Shown piece by piece: positions 25,673 to 34,700 of a stretch of DNA of 64,000 nt. The notes under the pieces are model-generated. The model searched no databases. It was not told where the DNA came from and worked only from the letters and a program-made list of their open reading frames with translations. Position numbers and translations under genes: made by a program. The DNA is from Pratylenchus scribneri (lineage: Eukaryota; Nematoda; Chromadorea; Rhabditida; Pratylenchidae), in assembly GCA_030063045.1 (NCBI GenBank), contig JAQSEB010000093.1, forward strand, positions 124,001-188,000, read 5' to 3'. Numbering within the stretch: position 1 is the first letter of the stretch; each line of letters opens with the position of its first letter.

Positions 25673-28600
25673 ATTGAATTTGGGGCCATTTTTTAGAAAT
25701 TCATAAAAAATCAATATGAGGGTATTTTAAAAATCTAAAAAAATATAGGCTTGTATTTTTTAATGGAGAATATGAATCAATTAAAAGAATTTCGAAAAAT
25801 TCAAATCCAAGCCCAGAAAATGTCAAATATACCCTAGGCATAATTGAATTTGGGGCCATTTTTTAGAAATTCATAAAAAATCAATATGAGAGTATATTAA
25901 TAAAATAAAAAATATAGGACTGTATTTTTTGATGGGGAATATGATTCTATTAAGAGTATTTCAAAAAATTCAAATCCTGAACTAAAACCTGTCATATATA
26001 CCCTAGGCATAATTGTATTTGGGGCCATTTTTTAGAAATTCATAAAAAATCAATATTGGGGTATTTTAATAAAATAAAAAATATAGGACTGTATTTTTTA
26101 ATGGAGAATATGATTCTATTAAAAGAATTTCAAAAAATTCAATCCTGAACTAAAACCTGTCATATATACCCTAGGCATAATTGTATTTGGGGCCATTTTT
26201 TAGAAATTCATAAAAAATCAATATTGGGGTATTTTAATAAAATAAAAAATATAGGACTGTATTTTTTAATGGAGAATATGATTCTATTAAAAGAATTTCA
26301 AAAAATTCAAATCCTGAACCAAAACCTGTCATATATACCCTAGGCATAATTGTATTTGGGGCTATCTTTTAGAAATTCATAAAAAATCAATATTGGGGTA
26401 TTTTAATAAAATAAAAAATATAGGACTGTATTTTTTAATGTAGAATATGATTCTATTAAAAGAATTTCAAAAAATTCAAATCCTGAACTAAAACCTGTCA
26501 TATATACCCTAGGCATAATTGTATTTGGGGCTATCTTTTAGAAAATCATAAAAAATCAATATTGGGGTATTTTAATAAAATAAAAAATATAGGACTGTAT
26601 TTTTTAATGTAGAATATGATTCTATTAAAATAATTTCAAAAAATTCAAATCCAGAACTAAAACATGTCAAATATACCCTAGGCATAATTGGGGGGCCATT
26701 TTTTAGAAATTCATAAAAAATCAATATGAGAGTATATTAATAAGATAAAAAATATAGGACTGTATTTTTTGATGGAGAATAAGATTCTATTAAAAGAATT
26801 ACAAAAAATTCAAATCCAGAACTAAAACATGTCAAATATACCCTAGGCATAATTGAATTTGGGGGCCATTTTTTAGAAATTCATAAAAAATCAATATGAG
26901 AGTATATTAATAAAATAAAAAATATAGGACTGTATTTTTTGATGGAGAATAAGATTCTATTAAAAGAATTACAAAAAATTCAAATCCAGAACTAAAACAT
27001 GTCAAATATACCCTAGGCATAATTGAATAGAAATTCATAAAAAATCAATATGAGGGTATTTTAAAAATCTAAAAAAAGATAGGCTTGTATTTTTTAATGA
27101 AGAATATGATTCTATTAAAAGAATTTCAAAAAATTCAAATCCTGGTCCAAAACATGTCAAATATACCCTAGGCATAATTGAATTTGGGGTCCATTTTTTA
27201 GAAATTCATAAAAAATCAATATGAGAGTATATTAATAAAATAAAAAATATATGACTGTATTTTTTGATGGGGAATATGATTCTATTAAGAGTATTTCAAA
27301 AAATTCAAATCCAGAACTAAGACATGTCAAATATACCCTAGGCATAATTGAATTTGGGGGCCATTATTTAGAAATTCATAAAAAATCAATATGAGAGTAT
27401 ATTAATAAAATAAAAAATATAGGACTGTATTTTTTGATGGGGAATATGATTCTATTAAGAGTATTTCAAAAAATTCAAATCCTGAACTAAAACCTGTCAT
27501 ATATACCCTAGGCATAATTGTATTTGGGGCTATCTTTTAGAAATTCATAAAAAATCAATATTGGGGTATTTTAATAAAATAAAAAATATAGGACTGTATT
27601 TTTTAATGTAGAATATGATTCTATTAAAAGAATTTCAAAAAATTCAAATCCTGAACTAAAACCTGTCATATATACCCTAGGCATAATTGTATTTGGGGCT
27701 ATCTTTTAGAAAATCATAAAAAATCAATATGAGGGTATATTAATAAAATAAAAAATATATGACTGTATTTTTTGATGGGGAATATGATTCTATTAAGAGT
27801 ATTTCAAAAAATTCAAATCCTGAACTAAAACCTGTCATATATACCCTAGGCATAATTGTATTTGGGGCTATCTTTTAGAAATTCATAAAAAATCAATATT
27901 GGGGTATTTTAATAAAATAAAAAATATAGGACTGTATTTTTTAATGTAGAATATGATTCTATTAAAAGAATTTCAAAAAATTCAAATCCTGAACTAAAAC
28001 CTGTCATATATACCCTAGGCATAATTGTATTTGGGGCTATCTTTTAGAAATTCATAAAAAATCAATATGAGGGTATATTAATAAAATAAAAAATATATGA
28101 CTGTATTTTTTGATGGGGAATATGATTCTATTAAGAGTATTTCAAAAAATTCAAATCCAGAACTAAGACATGTCAAATATACCCTAGGCATAATTGAATT
28201 TGGGGGCCATTATTTAGAAATTCATAAAAAATCAATATGAGAGTATATTAATAAAATAAAAAATATAGGACTGTATTTTTTGATGGGGAATATGATTCTA
28301 TTAAGAGTATTTCAAAAAATTCAAATCCTGAACTAAAACCTGTCATATATACCCTAGGCATAATTGTATTTGGGGCTATCTTTTAGAAATTCATAAAAAA
28401 TCAATATTGGGGTATTTTAATAAAATAAAAAATATAGGACTGTATTTTTTAATGTAGAATATGATTCTATTAAAAGAATTTCAAAAAATTCAAATCCTGA
28501 ACTAAAACCTGTCATATATACCCTAGGCATAATTGTATTTGGGGCTATCTTTTAGAAAATCATAAAAAATCAATATTGGGGTATTTTAATAAAATAAAAA

Positions 28601-29613
28601 ATATAGGACTGTATTTTTTAATGTAGAATATGATTCTATTAAAATAATTTCAAAAAATTCAAATCCAGAACTAAAACATGTCAAATATACCCTAGGCATA
28701 ATTGGGGGGCCATTTTTTATAAATTCATAAAAAATCAATATGAGAGTATATTAATAAAATAAAAAATATAGGACTGTATTTTTTGATGGAGAATAAGATT
28801 CTATTAAAAGAATTACAAAAAATTCAAATCCAGAACTAAAACATGTCAAATATACCCTAGGCATAATTGAATTTGGGGGCCATTTTTTAGAAATTCATAA
28901 AAAATCAATATGAGAGTATATTAATAAAATAAAAAATATAGGACTGTATTTTTTGATGGAGAATAAGATTCTATTAAAAGAATTACAAAAAATTCAAATC
29001 CAGAACTAAAACATGTCAAATATACCCTAGGCATAATTGAATTTGGGGGCCATTTTTTAGAAATTCATAAAAAATCAATATGAGAGTATATTAATAAAAT
29101 AAAAAATATAGGACTGTATTTTTTGATGGAGAATAAGATTCTATTAAAAGAATTACAAAAAATTCAAATCCAGAACTAAAACATGTCAAATATACCCTAG
29201 GCATAATTGAATAGAAATTCATAAAAAATCAATATGAGGGTATTTTAAAAATCTAAAAAAAGATAGGCTTGTATTTTTTAATGAAGAATATGATTCTATT
29301 AAAAGAATTACAAAAAATTCAAATCCAGAACTAAAACATGTCAAATATACCCTAGGCATAATTGAATAGAAATTCATAAAAAATCAATATGAGAGTATAT
29401 TAATAAAATAAAAAATATAGGACTGTATTTTTTGATGGAGAATAAGATTCTATTAAAAGAATTACAAAAAATTCAAATCCAGAACTAAAACATGTCAAAT
29501 ATACCCTAGGCATAATTGAATTTGGGGTCCATTTTTTAGAAATTCATAAAAAATCAATATGAGGGTATATTAATAAAATAAAAAATATATGACTGTATTT
29601 TTTGATGGGGAAT

Positions 29614-29621
29614 ATGATTCT
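29614..29621. other. Target-site duplication of the hAT element, left copy
   Basis: ATGATTCT immediately precedes the left terminal inverted repeat, and the identical 8 bases follow the right one at 31,758-31,765. Eight-base duplications are the hallmark of hAT transposition. Position 2 is T, as in the family's preferred nTnnnnAn; position 7 is C rather than A. Both copies are satellite A2 sequence. Confidence 0.95.
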
Positions 29622-29641
29622 TAGGGCTGGCAAATATAGTT
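29622..29641 (+). repeat. hAT left terminal inverted repeat
   Basis: TAGGGCTGGCAAATATAGTT. It pairs with the right end with one mismatch at position 14 (T here, A in the right end read on the minus strand). Similarity ends after 20 bases. The first five bases, TAGGG, are a common hAT terminus. Confidence 0.93.
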
Positions 29642-29667
29642 ATTTAACTATTTTATGCGGAGCATTA

Positions 29668-29679
29668 TTTATGCATAAA
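29668..29679. promoter_or_regulatory. 12-bp perfect palindrome in the hAT 5' arm
   Basis: TTTATGCATAAA is its own reverse complement. It sits 46 bp inside the left end and about 170 bp before the transposase start, and a related TTTTATGC lies just upstream. Such a site could bind a dimeric host factor or the transposase. No function can be assigned from sequence, and in A+T-rich DNA chance is a real alternative. Confidence 0.35.
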
Positions 29680-29754
29680 AACGCAATAAAAAACATATCT
29701 AACTTGGTTTGAGCCCAAAATATTGAACTTTTTTTCAACTTTTTTCACTATTTT

Positions 29755-29820
29755 TAACTATTTTGCTACCTTTGCAACTATTTAACTATTTGATCACTAT
29801 TTCAGCCCAAAACAACTATT
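29755..29820 (+). repeat. hAT left subterminal AACTATT repeats
   Basis: AACTATT recurs here and elsewhere in the left arm (an outlying copy is near 29,646). The stretch starting at 29,755, TAACTATTTTGC followed by GCAACTATT, resembles the 29-bp unit repeated in the right arm and is in the same orientation. hAT transposases bind short subterminal repeats as well as the inverted ends, and these are the obvious candidates. Confidence 0.65.
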
Positions 29821-29851
29821 TTATATAACTTTTTTTGGAAATTTCTTAAAA

Positions 29852-29980
29852 ATGCCACCAAATAATACAAAATATGCATTGTTTCGCCAGTGGATTGATC
29901 GATTAAATGGAAATTCAGTTTATACAATCAATACTACCAAAGAGGGTAAAGGGATTTATTGTGAAGCGTGTCAACAACAG
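29852..29980 (+). pseudogene. Transposase exon 1: N-terminus and first half of the BED-like finger
   Basis: 43 codons ending in GIYCEACQQQ, which supplies the two metal-binding cysteines (37 and 40). A Trp at 14 and basic residues precede them. The frame stays open to 30,088, but without an intron the cysteines and histidines would be 33 residues apart. CGGBP1-type fingers, as I recall them, have about 14, so I end the exon at the GTTTATAT donor at 29,981. If that intron is wrong the exon simply runs on. Confidence 0.6.
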
Positions 29981-30034
29981 GTTTATATAAAATTTACAAC
30001 GACCAATAGACAACGGGAATTTGTTCAACAAAAG
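29981..30034 (+). other. Inferred intron 1 of the transposase, 54 bp
   Basis: Starts GTTTATATAAAAT and ends CAACAAAAG; phase 0, length divisible by three. The sequence stays open when read through, so the case rests on protein spacing: removing it leaves 15 residues between the second Cys and first His, close to the spacing in CGGBP1-like fingers. The acceptor lacks the T-rich run of the other introns and the segment is less A+T-rich, so this is the least certain of the four. Confidence 0.5.
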
Positions 30035-30594
30035 GTTATTCAACAAAATTGTTCTACAATACTATTTGGTCATTTAAAACAACACTGAAACATTGAAGCA
30101 TAGACGTGCCCTTCTTCGAGTTTCAGAAAAGGAAAAACGACAAAAACAACAATTTTTGGACGCAACAACCTCAAATATTCCCGACCAATTCACATTCGAT
30201 TTGGCCTCATCTTTAATTTCGGCTAACATTCCTTTTTTCAAAATTGAGAATGGCGTTTTTCGAGGATTTTTGGAACGAGAAACTGGCAAAAATATTCCAT
30301 CGCGGAGGACATTGGGAAATTATTTGGAACATTGTTTTAAACAGGTTTTTGATAATTGATACAAAAATTTTTTGATGAAATTTAAGAAAATGGATGAAAT
30401 TATTGAGGAATTTGCCGGCAAATATTATTGGGTTAGTGTTGATGAAACTTGTGATCGAGCAGGACGTTGCATGGCCAACCTTCTAGTGGGAATTTTGGAT
30501 GGAAAACAATGGAATGAACCAAAGTTAATAGCAGTGAAAGAATTAGATAAAGTCGATTCGGACCACGTTGCCAGATTTGTGGATGAAGGATTGG
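30035..30594 (+). pseudogene. Transposase exon 2: finger histidines to first catalytic Asp, with two lesions
   Basis: It begins VIQQNCSTILFGHLKQH, then stops at TGA 30,086 in the original frame. The next frame, open from 30,078, continues TETLKHRRALLRVSEKEKRQ and on through SANIPFFKIENGVFRGFLER, the CGGBP1-like segment. One extra base, or loss of two, between about 30,078 and 30,088 explains the switch. In this frame TGA at 30,357 splits HCFKQVFDN from YKNFLMKFKKMDE; a TGG-to-TGA change fits best. Downstream the frame is clean to the exon end and contains WVSVDETCDRAG, whose Asp (codon at 30,441) is the first catalytic residue, and the beta-strand-like MANLLVGILDG typical of the RNase H-like hAT core. 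Confidence 0.85.
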
Positions 30595-30639
30595 GTGAAT
30601 TTGAATTAAAATTGTTTAATATTTTAATTGTGTTTTAAG
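30595..30639 (+). other. Inferred intron 2 of the transposase, 45 bp
   Basis: Starts GTGAATTTG and ends TGTGTTTTAAG; phase 1. It removes an in-frame TAA at 30,636 and joins FVDEGL to AKYSLEKSKC without a frame change. A+T-rich throughout, in contrast to the flanking exons. Confidence 0.8.
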
Positions 30640-30725
30640 CAAAATATTCATTGGAAAAAAGCAAATGCCTTTTGTTTTGCACCGACGCGGCAGCTTACAT
30701 GAAAAAAGCTTGCCGCGATTTGAAA
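30640..30725 (+). pseudogene. Transposase exon 3: second catalytic Asp
   Basis: A short exon encoding KYSLEKSKCLLFCTDAAAYM followed by KKACRDLK. The Asp in CTDAAAYM (codon 30,684-30,686) aligns with the second catalytic Asp of hAT transposases, usually seen as TDNASNM. The exon ends exactly at a GTATAA donor. Confidence 0.85.
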
Positions 30726-30766
30726 GTATAAAAGAATGTATAATTTTAATAAATGTTCATATATAG
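30726..30766 (+). other. Inferred intron 3 of the transposase, 41 bp
   Basis: Starts GTATAAAAG and ends TTCATATATAG; phase 0. It contains a stop and shifts frame if retained. Splicing joins CRDLK to VFYPNAFHITCLAHSLHR, restoring the conserved hAT order of second Asp then C-x2-H. At 41 bp it is near the lower limit for eukaryotic introns. Confidence 0.88.
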
Positions 30767-31030
30767 GTTTTCTACCCAAATGCCTTCCACATTACATGTT
30801 TGGCGCATTCTCTACACAGAGTGGCAGAAAAAATAAGGCAAATTTTTCCAATGGTCGATAAAATGATTGCAAAAACAAAAGCGGTTTTCGTCAAGGCCCC
30901 CAGCCGAGTAAAAACTTTTCGGGAGATGAATCCAACAATTCCATTGCCTCCAAAACCAATTCTCACGCGCTGGGGAACTTGGTTAATTGCGGCTGAATAT
31001 TATTGGAATAATTTTCGATCAGTTCAAAAC
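30767..31030 (+). pseudogene. Transposase exon 4: C-x2-H motif and helical insertion domain
   Basis: 88 uninterrupted codons. They open with VFYPNAFHITCLAHSLHRVA; the CLAH is the C-x2-H motif that follows the second catalytic Asp in hAT proteins. A basic, probably helical segment follows (KMIAKTKAVFVKAPSRVKTF), then PKPILTRWGTWLIAAEYYW, which matches the conserved TRW region of the family. The exon ends SVQN at a GTATTTTTT donor. Confidence 0.88.
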
Positions 31031-31078
31031 GTATTTTTTTAGAATTTAAAAATGATCTTTTGTAAAATATCAATTTAG
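31031..31078 (+). other. Inferred intron 4 of the transposase, 48 bp
   Basis: Starts GTATTTTTTTAG and ends ATATCAATTTAG; phase 0, divisible by three, but with an in-frame TAG near its start. Splicing joins SVQN to VLNTLDPNDAVAIEES. Strongly A+T-rich. Confidence 0.87.
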
Positions 31079-31579
31079 GTTTTGAATACTTTAGACCCGA
31101 ACGATGCCGTCGCAATTGAGGAAAGTTTGGCCTGTTATACAAATGCTGTTTGGCAGGACCTCGCCTATATCCAATCTAATTTTGCCAAATTGGCCGAATC
31201 GATCACAAAATTGGAAAAACAAGGCCTATCCATTTATGAACAATTGCAAATCTTTGGCGAAGTACAAGATGAAATGGAAATGGCAATCGGAGAAAGTGCA
31301 GAACAAATTCAAGAGAAATTCAAGTTTATTGTTTCCAATAATCCCGGAATCGAAATCATGTCCCAAATCTGCAATATTCTTTCTGGCCAAAACAATAATT
31401 GTGATGTTTCGCCAAATCTAATTCCATTTTACAAATATTCACCACTCACATCTTGTGATGTTGAGCGTTCTTTCTCTATGTATAAGTCTATTTTGGCTGA
31501 TAATCGAATGAGTTTCAACATTAATAATCTCGAAATGTATCTGATTTACAATTATAACCAAGAACGATCTGATCAATGA
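31079..31579 (+). pseudogene. Transposase exon 5: C-terminal part with hAT dimerisation region
   Basis: 166 codons and an intact TGA. The first two-thirds are rich in Glu, Lys and Gln and look helical (FAKLAESITKLEKQGLSIYE). The end carries FYKYSPLTSCDVERSFSMYK and then LADNRMSFNINNLEMYLIYN, a clear hAT C-terminal dimerisation signature. The Glu in VERSFS (codon 31,463-31,465) lies about 37 residues from the end, matching the position of the third catalytic residue in Hermes. This exon shows no lesion. Confidence 0.93.
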
Positions 31580-31681
31580 ATTTTTTAAATCTCTTTTCTA
31601 TTTTTAACCTTTTATTTCGATAAAAATTGTAACTTTTTTTGAAATTTTTGTCACTATTTTGGGTTTTTGCAACTATTTATG
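31580..31681 (+). other. hAT 3' untranslated region, first part
   Basis: A+T-rich, T-run-laden sequence between the transposase stop and the repeated subterminal motifs. No canonical AATAAA polyadenylation signal is present; CGATAAAAATTG at about 31,619 is the nearest variant. AACTATT first reappears at the 3' end of this stretch, near 31,672. Nothing else seen. Confidence 0.5.
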
Positions 31682-31744
31682 TAACTATTTTGCGATTTTT
31701 GGCAACTATTCTAGTTAACTATTTTGCGATTTTTGGCAACTATT
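31682..31744 (+). repeat. hAT right subterminal 29-bp direct repeat
   Basis: TAACTATTTTGCGATTTTTG followed by GCAACTATT occurs at 31,682-31,710 and again at 31,716-31,744, identical in both and 34 bp apart. The second copy abuts the right inverted repeat. A diverged single copy in the same orientation lies in the left arm at 29,755. Likely transposase-binding sites, by analogy with other hAT elements. Confidence 0.85.
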
Positions 31745-31757
31745 TTTGCCAGCCCTA
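31738..31757 (-). repeat. hAT right terminal inverted repeat
   Basis: AACTATTTTTGCCAGCCCTA on the plus strand; its reverse complement matches the left end at 19 of 20 bases. Confidence 0.93.
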
Positions 31758-31765
31758 ATGATTCT
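31758..31765. other. Target-site duplication of the hAT element, right copy
   Basis: ATGATTCT, identical to 29,614-29,621. Satellite A2 continues directly with ATTAAAAGAATTTC. Confidence 0.95.
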
Positions 31766-34700
31766 ATTAAAAGAATTTCAAAACTGGTCCAAAACATGTC
31801 AAATATACCCTAGGCATAATTGAATTTGGGGGCCATTATTTAGAAATTCATAAAAAATCAATATGAGAGTATATTAATAAAATAAAAAATATAGGACTGT
31901 ATTTTTTGATGGGGAATATGATTCTATTAAAAGAATTTCAAAACTGGTCCAAAACATGTCAAATATACCCTAGGCATAATTGAATTTGGGGGCCATTCTT
32001 TAGAAATTCATAAAAAATCAATATGAGGGTATTTTAAAAATCTAAAAAAAAGATAGGCTTGTATTTTTTAATGGAGAATATGAATCAATTAAAAGAATTT
32101 CGAAAAATTCAAATCCAGAACTAAGACATGTCAAATATACCCTAGGCATAATTGAATTTGGGGGCCATTATTTAGAAATTCATAAAAAATCAATATGAGG
32201 GTATTTTAAAAATCTAAAAAAAAGATAGGCTTGTATTTTTTAATGGAGAATATGAATCAATTAAAAGAATTTCAAAAAATTCAAATCCAGAACTAAGACA
32301 TGTCAAATATACCCTAGGCATAATTGAATTTGGGGGCCATTATTTAGAAATTCATAAAAAATCAATATGAGAGTATATTAATAAAATAAAAAATATAGGA
32401 CTGTATTTTTTGATGGGGAATATGATTCTATTAAAAGAATTTCAAAACTGGTCCAAAACATGTCAAATATACCCTAGGCATAATTGAATTTGGGGGCCAT
32501 TCTTTAGAAATTCATAAAAAATCAATATGAGGGTATTTTAAAAATCTAAAAAAAAGATAGGCTTGTATTTTTTAATGGAGAATATGAATCAATTAAAAGA
32601 ATTTCGAAAAATTCAAATCCAAGCCCAGAAAATGTCAAATATACCCTAGGCATAATTGAATTTGGGGGCCATTCTTTAGAAATTCATAAAAAATCAATAT
32701 GAGGGTATTTTAAAAATCTAAAAAAAGATAGGCTTGTATTTTTTAATGAAGAATATGATTCTATTAAAAGAATTACAAAAAATTCAAATCCAGAACTAAA
32801 ACATGTCAAATATACCCTAGGCATAATTGAATTTGGGGGCCATTTTTTAGAAATTCATAAAAAATCAATATGAGGGTATTTTAAAAATCTAAAAAAAGAT
32901 AGGCTTGTATTTTTTAATGAAGAATATGATTCCTATTAAAAGAATTACAAAAAATTCAAATCCAGAACTAAAACATGTCAAATATACCCTAGGCATAATT
33001 GAATAGAAATTCATAAAAAATCAATATGAGGGTATTTTAAAAATCTAAAAAAGATAGGCTTGTATTTTTTAATGAAGAATATGATTCTATTAAAAGAATT
33101 TCAAAAAATTCAAATCCTGGTCCAAAACATGTCAAATATACCCTAGGCATAATTGAATTTGGGGTCCATTTTTTAGAAATTCATAAAAAATCAATATTGG
33201 GGTATTTTAATAAAATAAAAAATATAGGACTGTATTTTTTAATGGAGAATATGATTCTATTAAAAGAATTTCAAAAAATTCAAATCCTGAACTAAAACCT
33301 GTCATATATACCCTAAGCATAATTGAATTTGGGGGCCATTATTTAGAAATTCATAAAAAATCAATATGAGAGTATATTAATAAAATAAAAAATATAGGAC
33401 TGTATTTTTTGATGGGGAATATGATTCTATTAAGAGTATTTCAAAAAATTCAAATCCTGAACTAAAACCTGTCATATATACCCTAGGCATAATTGTATTT
33501 GGGGCCATTTTTTAGAAATTCATAAAAAATCAATATTGGGGTATTTTAATAAAATAAAAAATATAGGACTGTATTTTTTAATGGAGAATATGATTCTATT
33601 AAAAGAATTTCAAAAAATTCAAATCCTGAACTAAAACCTGTCATATATACCCTAGGCATAATTGAATTTGGGGTCCATTTTTTAGAAATTTATAAAAAAT
33701 CAATATGAGAGTATATTAATAAAATAAAAAATATAGTACTGTATTTTTTTATGGGGAATATGATTCTATTAAGAGTATTTCAAAAAATTCAAATCCAGAA
33801 CTAAGACATGTCAAATATACCCTAGGCATAATTGAATTTGGGGTCCATTTTTTAGAAATTTATAAAAAAATCAATATGAGAGTATATTAATAAAATAAAA
33901 AATATAGTACTGTATTTTTTGATGGGGAATATGATTCTATTAAGAGTATTTCAAAAAATTCAAATCCAGAACTAAAACCTGTCATATATACCCTAGGCAT
34001 AATTGTATTTGGGGCTATCTTTTAGAAATTCATAAAAAATCAATATTGGGGTATTTTAATAAAATAAAAAATATAGGACTGTATTTTTTGATGGGGAATA
34101 TGATTCTATTAAGAGTATTTCAAAAAATTCAAATCCTGAACTAAAACCTGTCATATATACCCTAGGCATAATTGTATTTGGGGCCATTTTTTAGAAATTC
34201 ATAAAAAATCAATATTGGGGTATTTTAATAAAATAAAAAATATAGGACTGTATTTTTTAATGGAGAATATGATTCTATTAAAAGAATTTCAAAAAATTCA
34301 AATCCTGAACTAAAACCTGTCATATATACCCTAGGCATAATTGTATTTGGGGCCATTTTTTAGAAATTCATAAAAAATCAATATTGGGGTATTTTAATAA
34401 AATAAAAAATATAGGACTGTATTTTTTAATGGAGAATATGATTCTATTAAAAGAATTTCAAAAAATTCAAATCCTGAACTAAAACCTGTCATATATACCC
34501 TAGGCATAATTGTATTTGGGGCTATCTTTTAGAAATTCATAAAAAATCAATATTGGGGTATTTTAATAAAATAAAAAATATGGGACTGTATTTTTTAATG
34601 TAGAATATGATTCTATTAAAAGAATTTCAAAAAATTCAAATCCTGAACTAAAACCTGTCATATATACCCTAGGCATAATTGTATTTGGGGCTATCTTTTA

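Larger units (their letters stand above)
21430..29621. repeat. Satellite A, subfamily A2 array, left arm (about 171 bp)
   Basis: Monomers are recognisably satellite A but differ at fixed positions from A1: TTGAATTTGGGGGCC or TTGTATTTGGGGC for TTGACTTTGGGG, CAATATGAGGGTAT or CAATATGAGAGTAT for CAATATTGGGGTAT in many copies, and CATGTCAAATATACCC for AATGTCATATATACCC. Two internal forms alternate: AATCTAAAAAAAGATAGGCTTG, as in A1, and TAATAAAATAAAAAATATAGG with GACTGTATTTTTT. Some copies lack 17 bp and read CATAATTGAATAGAAATTC. The array is more mixed than A1. It is interrupted by a transposon at 29,622 and continues in register after it. No genes seen. Confidence 0.95.
29852..31579 (+). pseudogene. 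hAT transposase, BED-finger (CGGBP1-like) type, split and disabled
   Basis: This is the gene of the transposon; the protein would cut and join DNA at the inverted ends in the nucleus. Start is the ATG at 29,852 (context AAAAATGCC), stop is TGA at 31,577-31,579. Removing four inferred introns (29,981-30,034; 30,595-30,639; 30,726-30,766; 31,031-31,078) and one extra base gives 512 codons, at the short end for hAT. In order: a BED-like finger with Cys37, Cys40 and two histidines near 56-60; a region like vertebrate CGGBP1 (SANIPFFKIENGVFRGFL); first catalytic Asp, about 179, in WVSVDETCD; second Asp, about 245, in FCTDAAAYMKKA; the C-x2-H motif in HITCLAHSLHR; an RW motif near 326; catalytic Glu, about 475, in SPLTSCDVERSFSMYK, followed by the dimerisation helix. 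Defects: a reading-frame break at about 30,078-30,088 and an in-frame TGA at 30,357 that probably replaced a Trp codon. The catalytic residues survive, so inactivation looks recent. Confidence 0.9.
29622..31757 (+). mobile_element. hAT-superfamily DNA transposon, 2,136 bp, inserted in satellite A2
   Basis: A unique, less A+T-biased segment interrupts the satellite. It begins TAGGGCTGGCAAATATAGTT and ends with the inverted counterpart (19 of 20 bases match), and is bounded by perfect 8-bp duplications ATGATTCT. The TAGGG start, the 8-bp duplication and an internal gene with a hAT catalytic core and C-terminal dimerisation motif identify the superfamily. Joining the flanks with one copy of the duplication gives a normal A2 monomer, so the insertion is simple with no flanking deletion. 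Left non-coding arm is 230 bp, right arm 178 bp; both carry repeated AACTATT motifs. The transposase has a frameshift and a stop, so this copy is probably not autonomous, though its ends look mobilisable in trans. Coding strand is plus. Confidence 0.95.

Noticed and set aside
30035..30098. Alternative 64-bp intron that would bypass the frameshift
   Set aside because: GT and AG are present and the frame works, but it deletes the finger histidines (GHLKQH). A frameshift is the simpler explanation, though transcripts could overturn this.
30614..30639. Alternative 26-bp intron (GTTTAAT to TTTTAAG) in the transposase
   Set aside because: Too short to be a likely intron and it breaks the frame leading to the second catalytic Asp; the 45-bp alternative keeps it.
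30074..30966. Minus-strand frames at 30,074-30,289 and 30,772-30,966
   Set aside because: They are shadows opposite the transposase exons, whose plus-strand reading has recognisable hAT motifs.
31104..31421. Plus-strand frame of 105 codons overlapping the last exon
   Set aside because: Out of frame with the exon that encodes the hAT dimerisation signature; no motif of its own.
29622..31757. piggyBac or Tc1/mariner instead of hAT
   Set aside because: The target duplication is 8 bp, not TTAA or TA, and the protein has hAT-specific C-x2-H and C-terminal dimerisation motifs.
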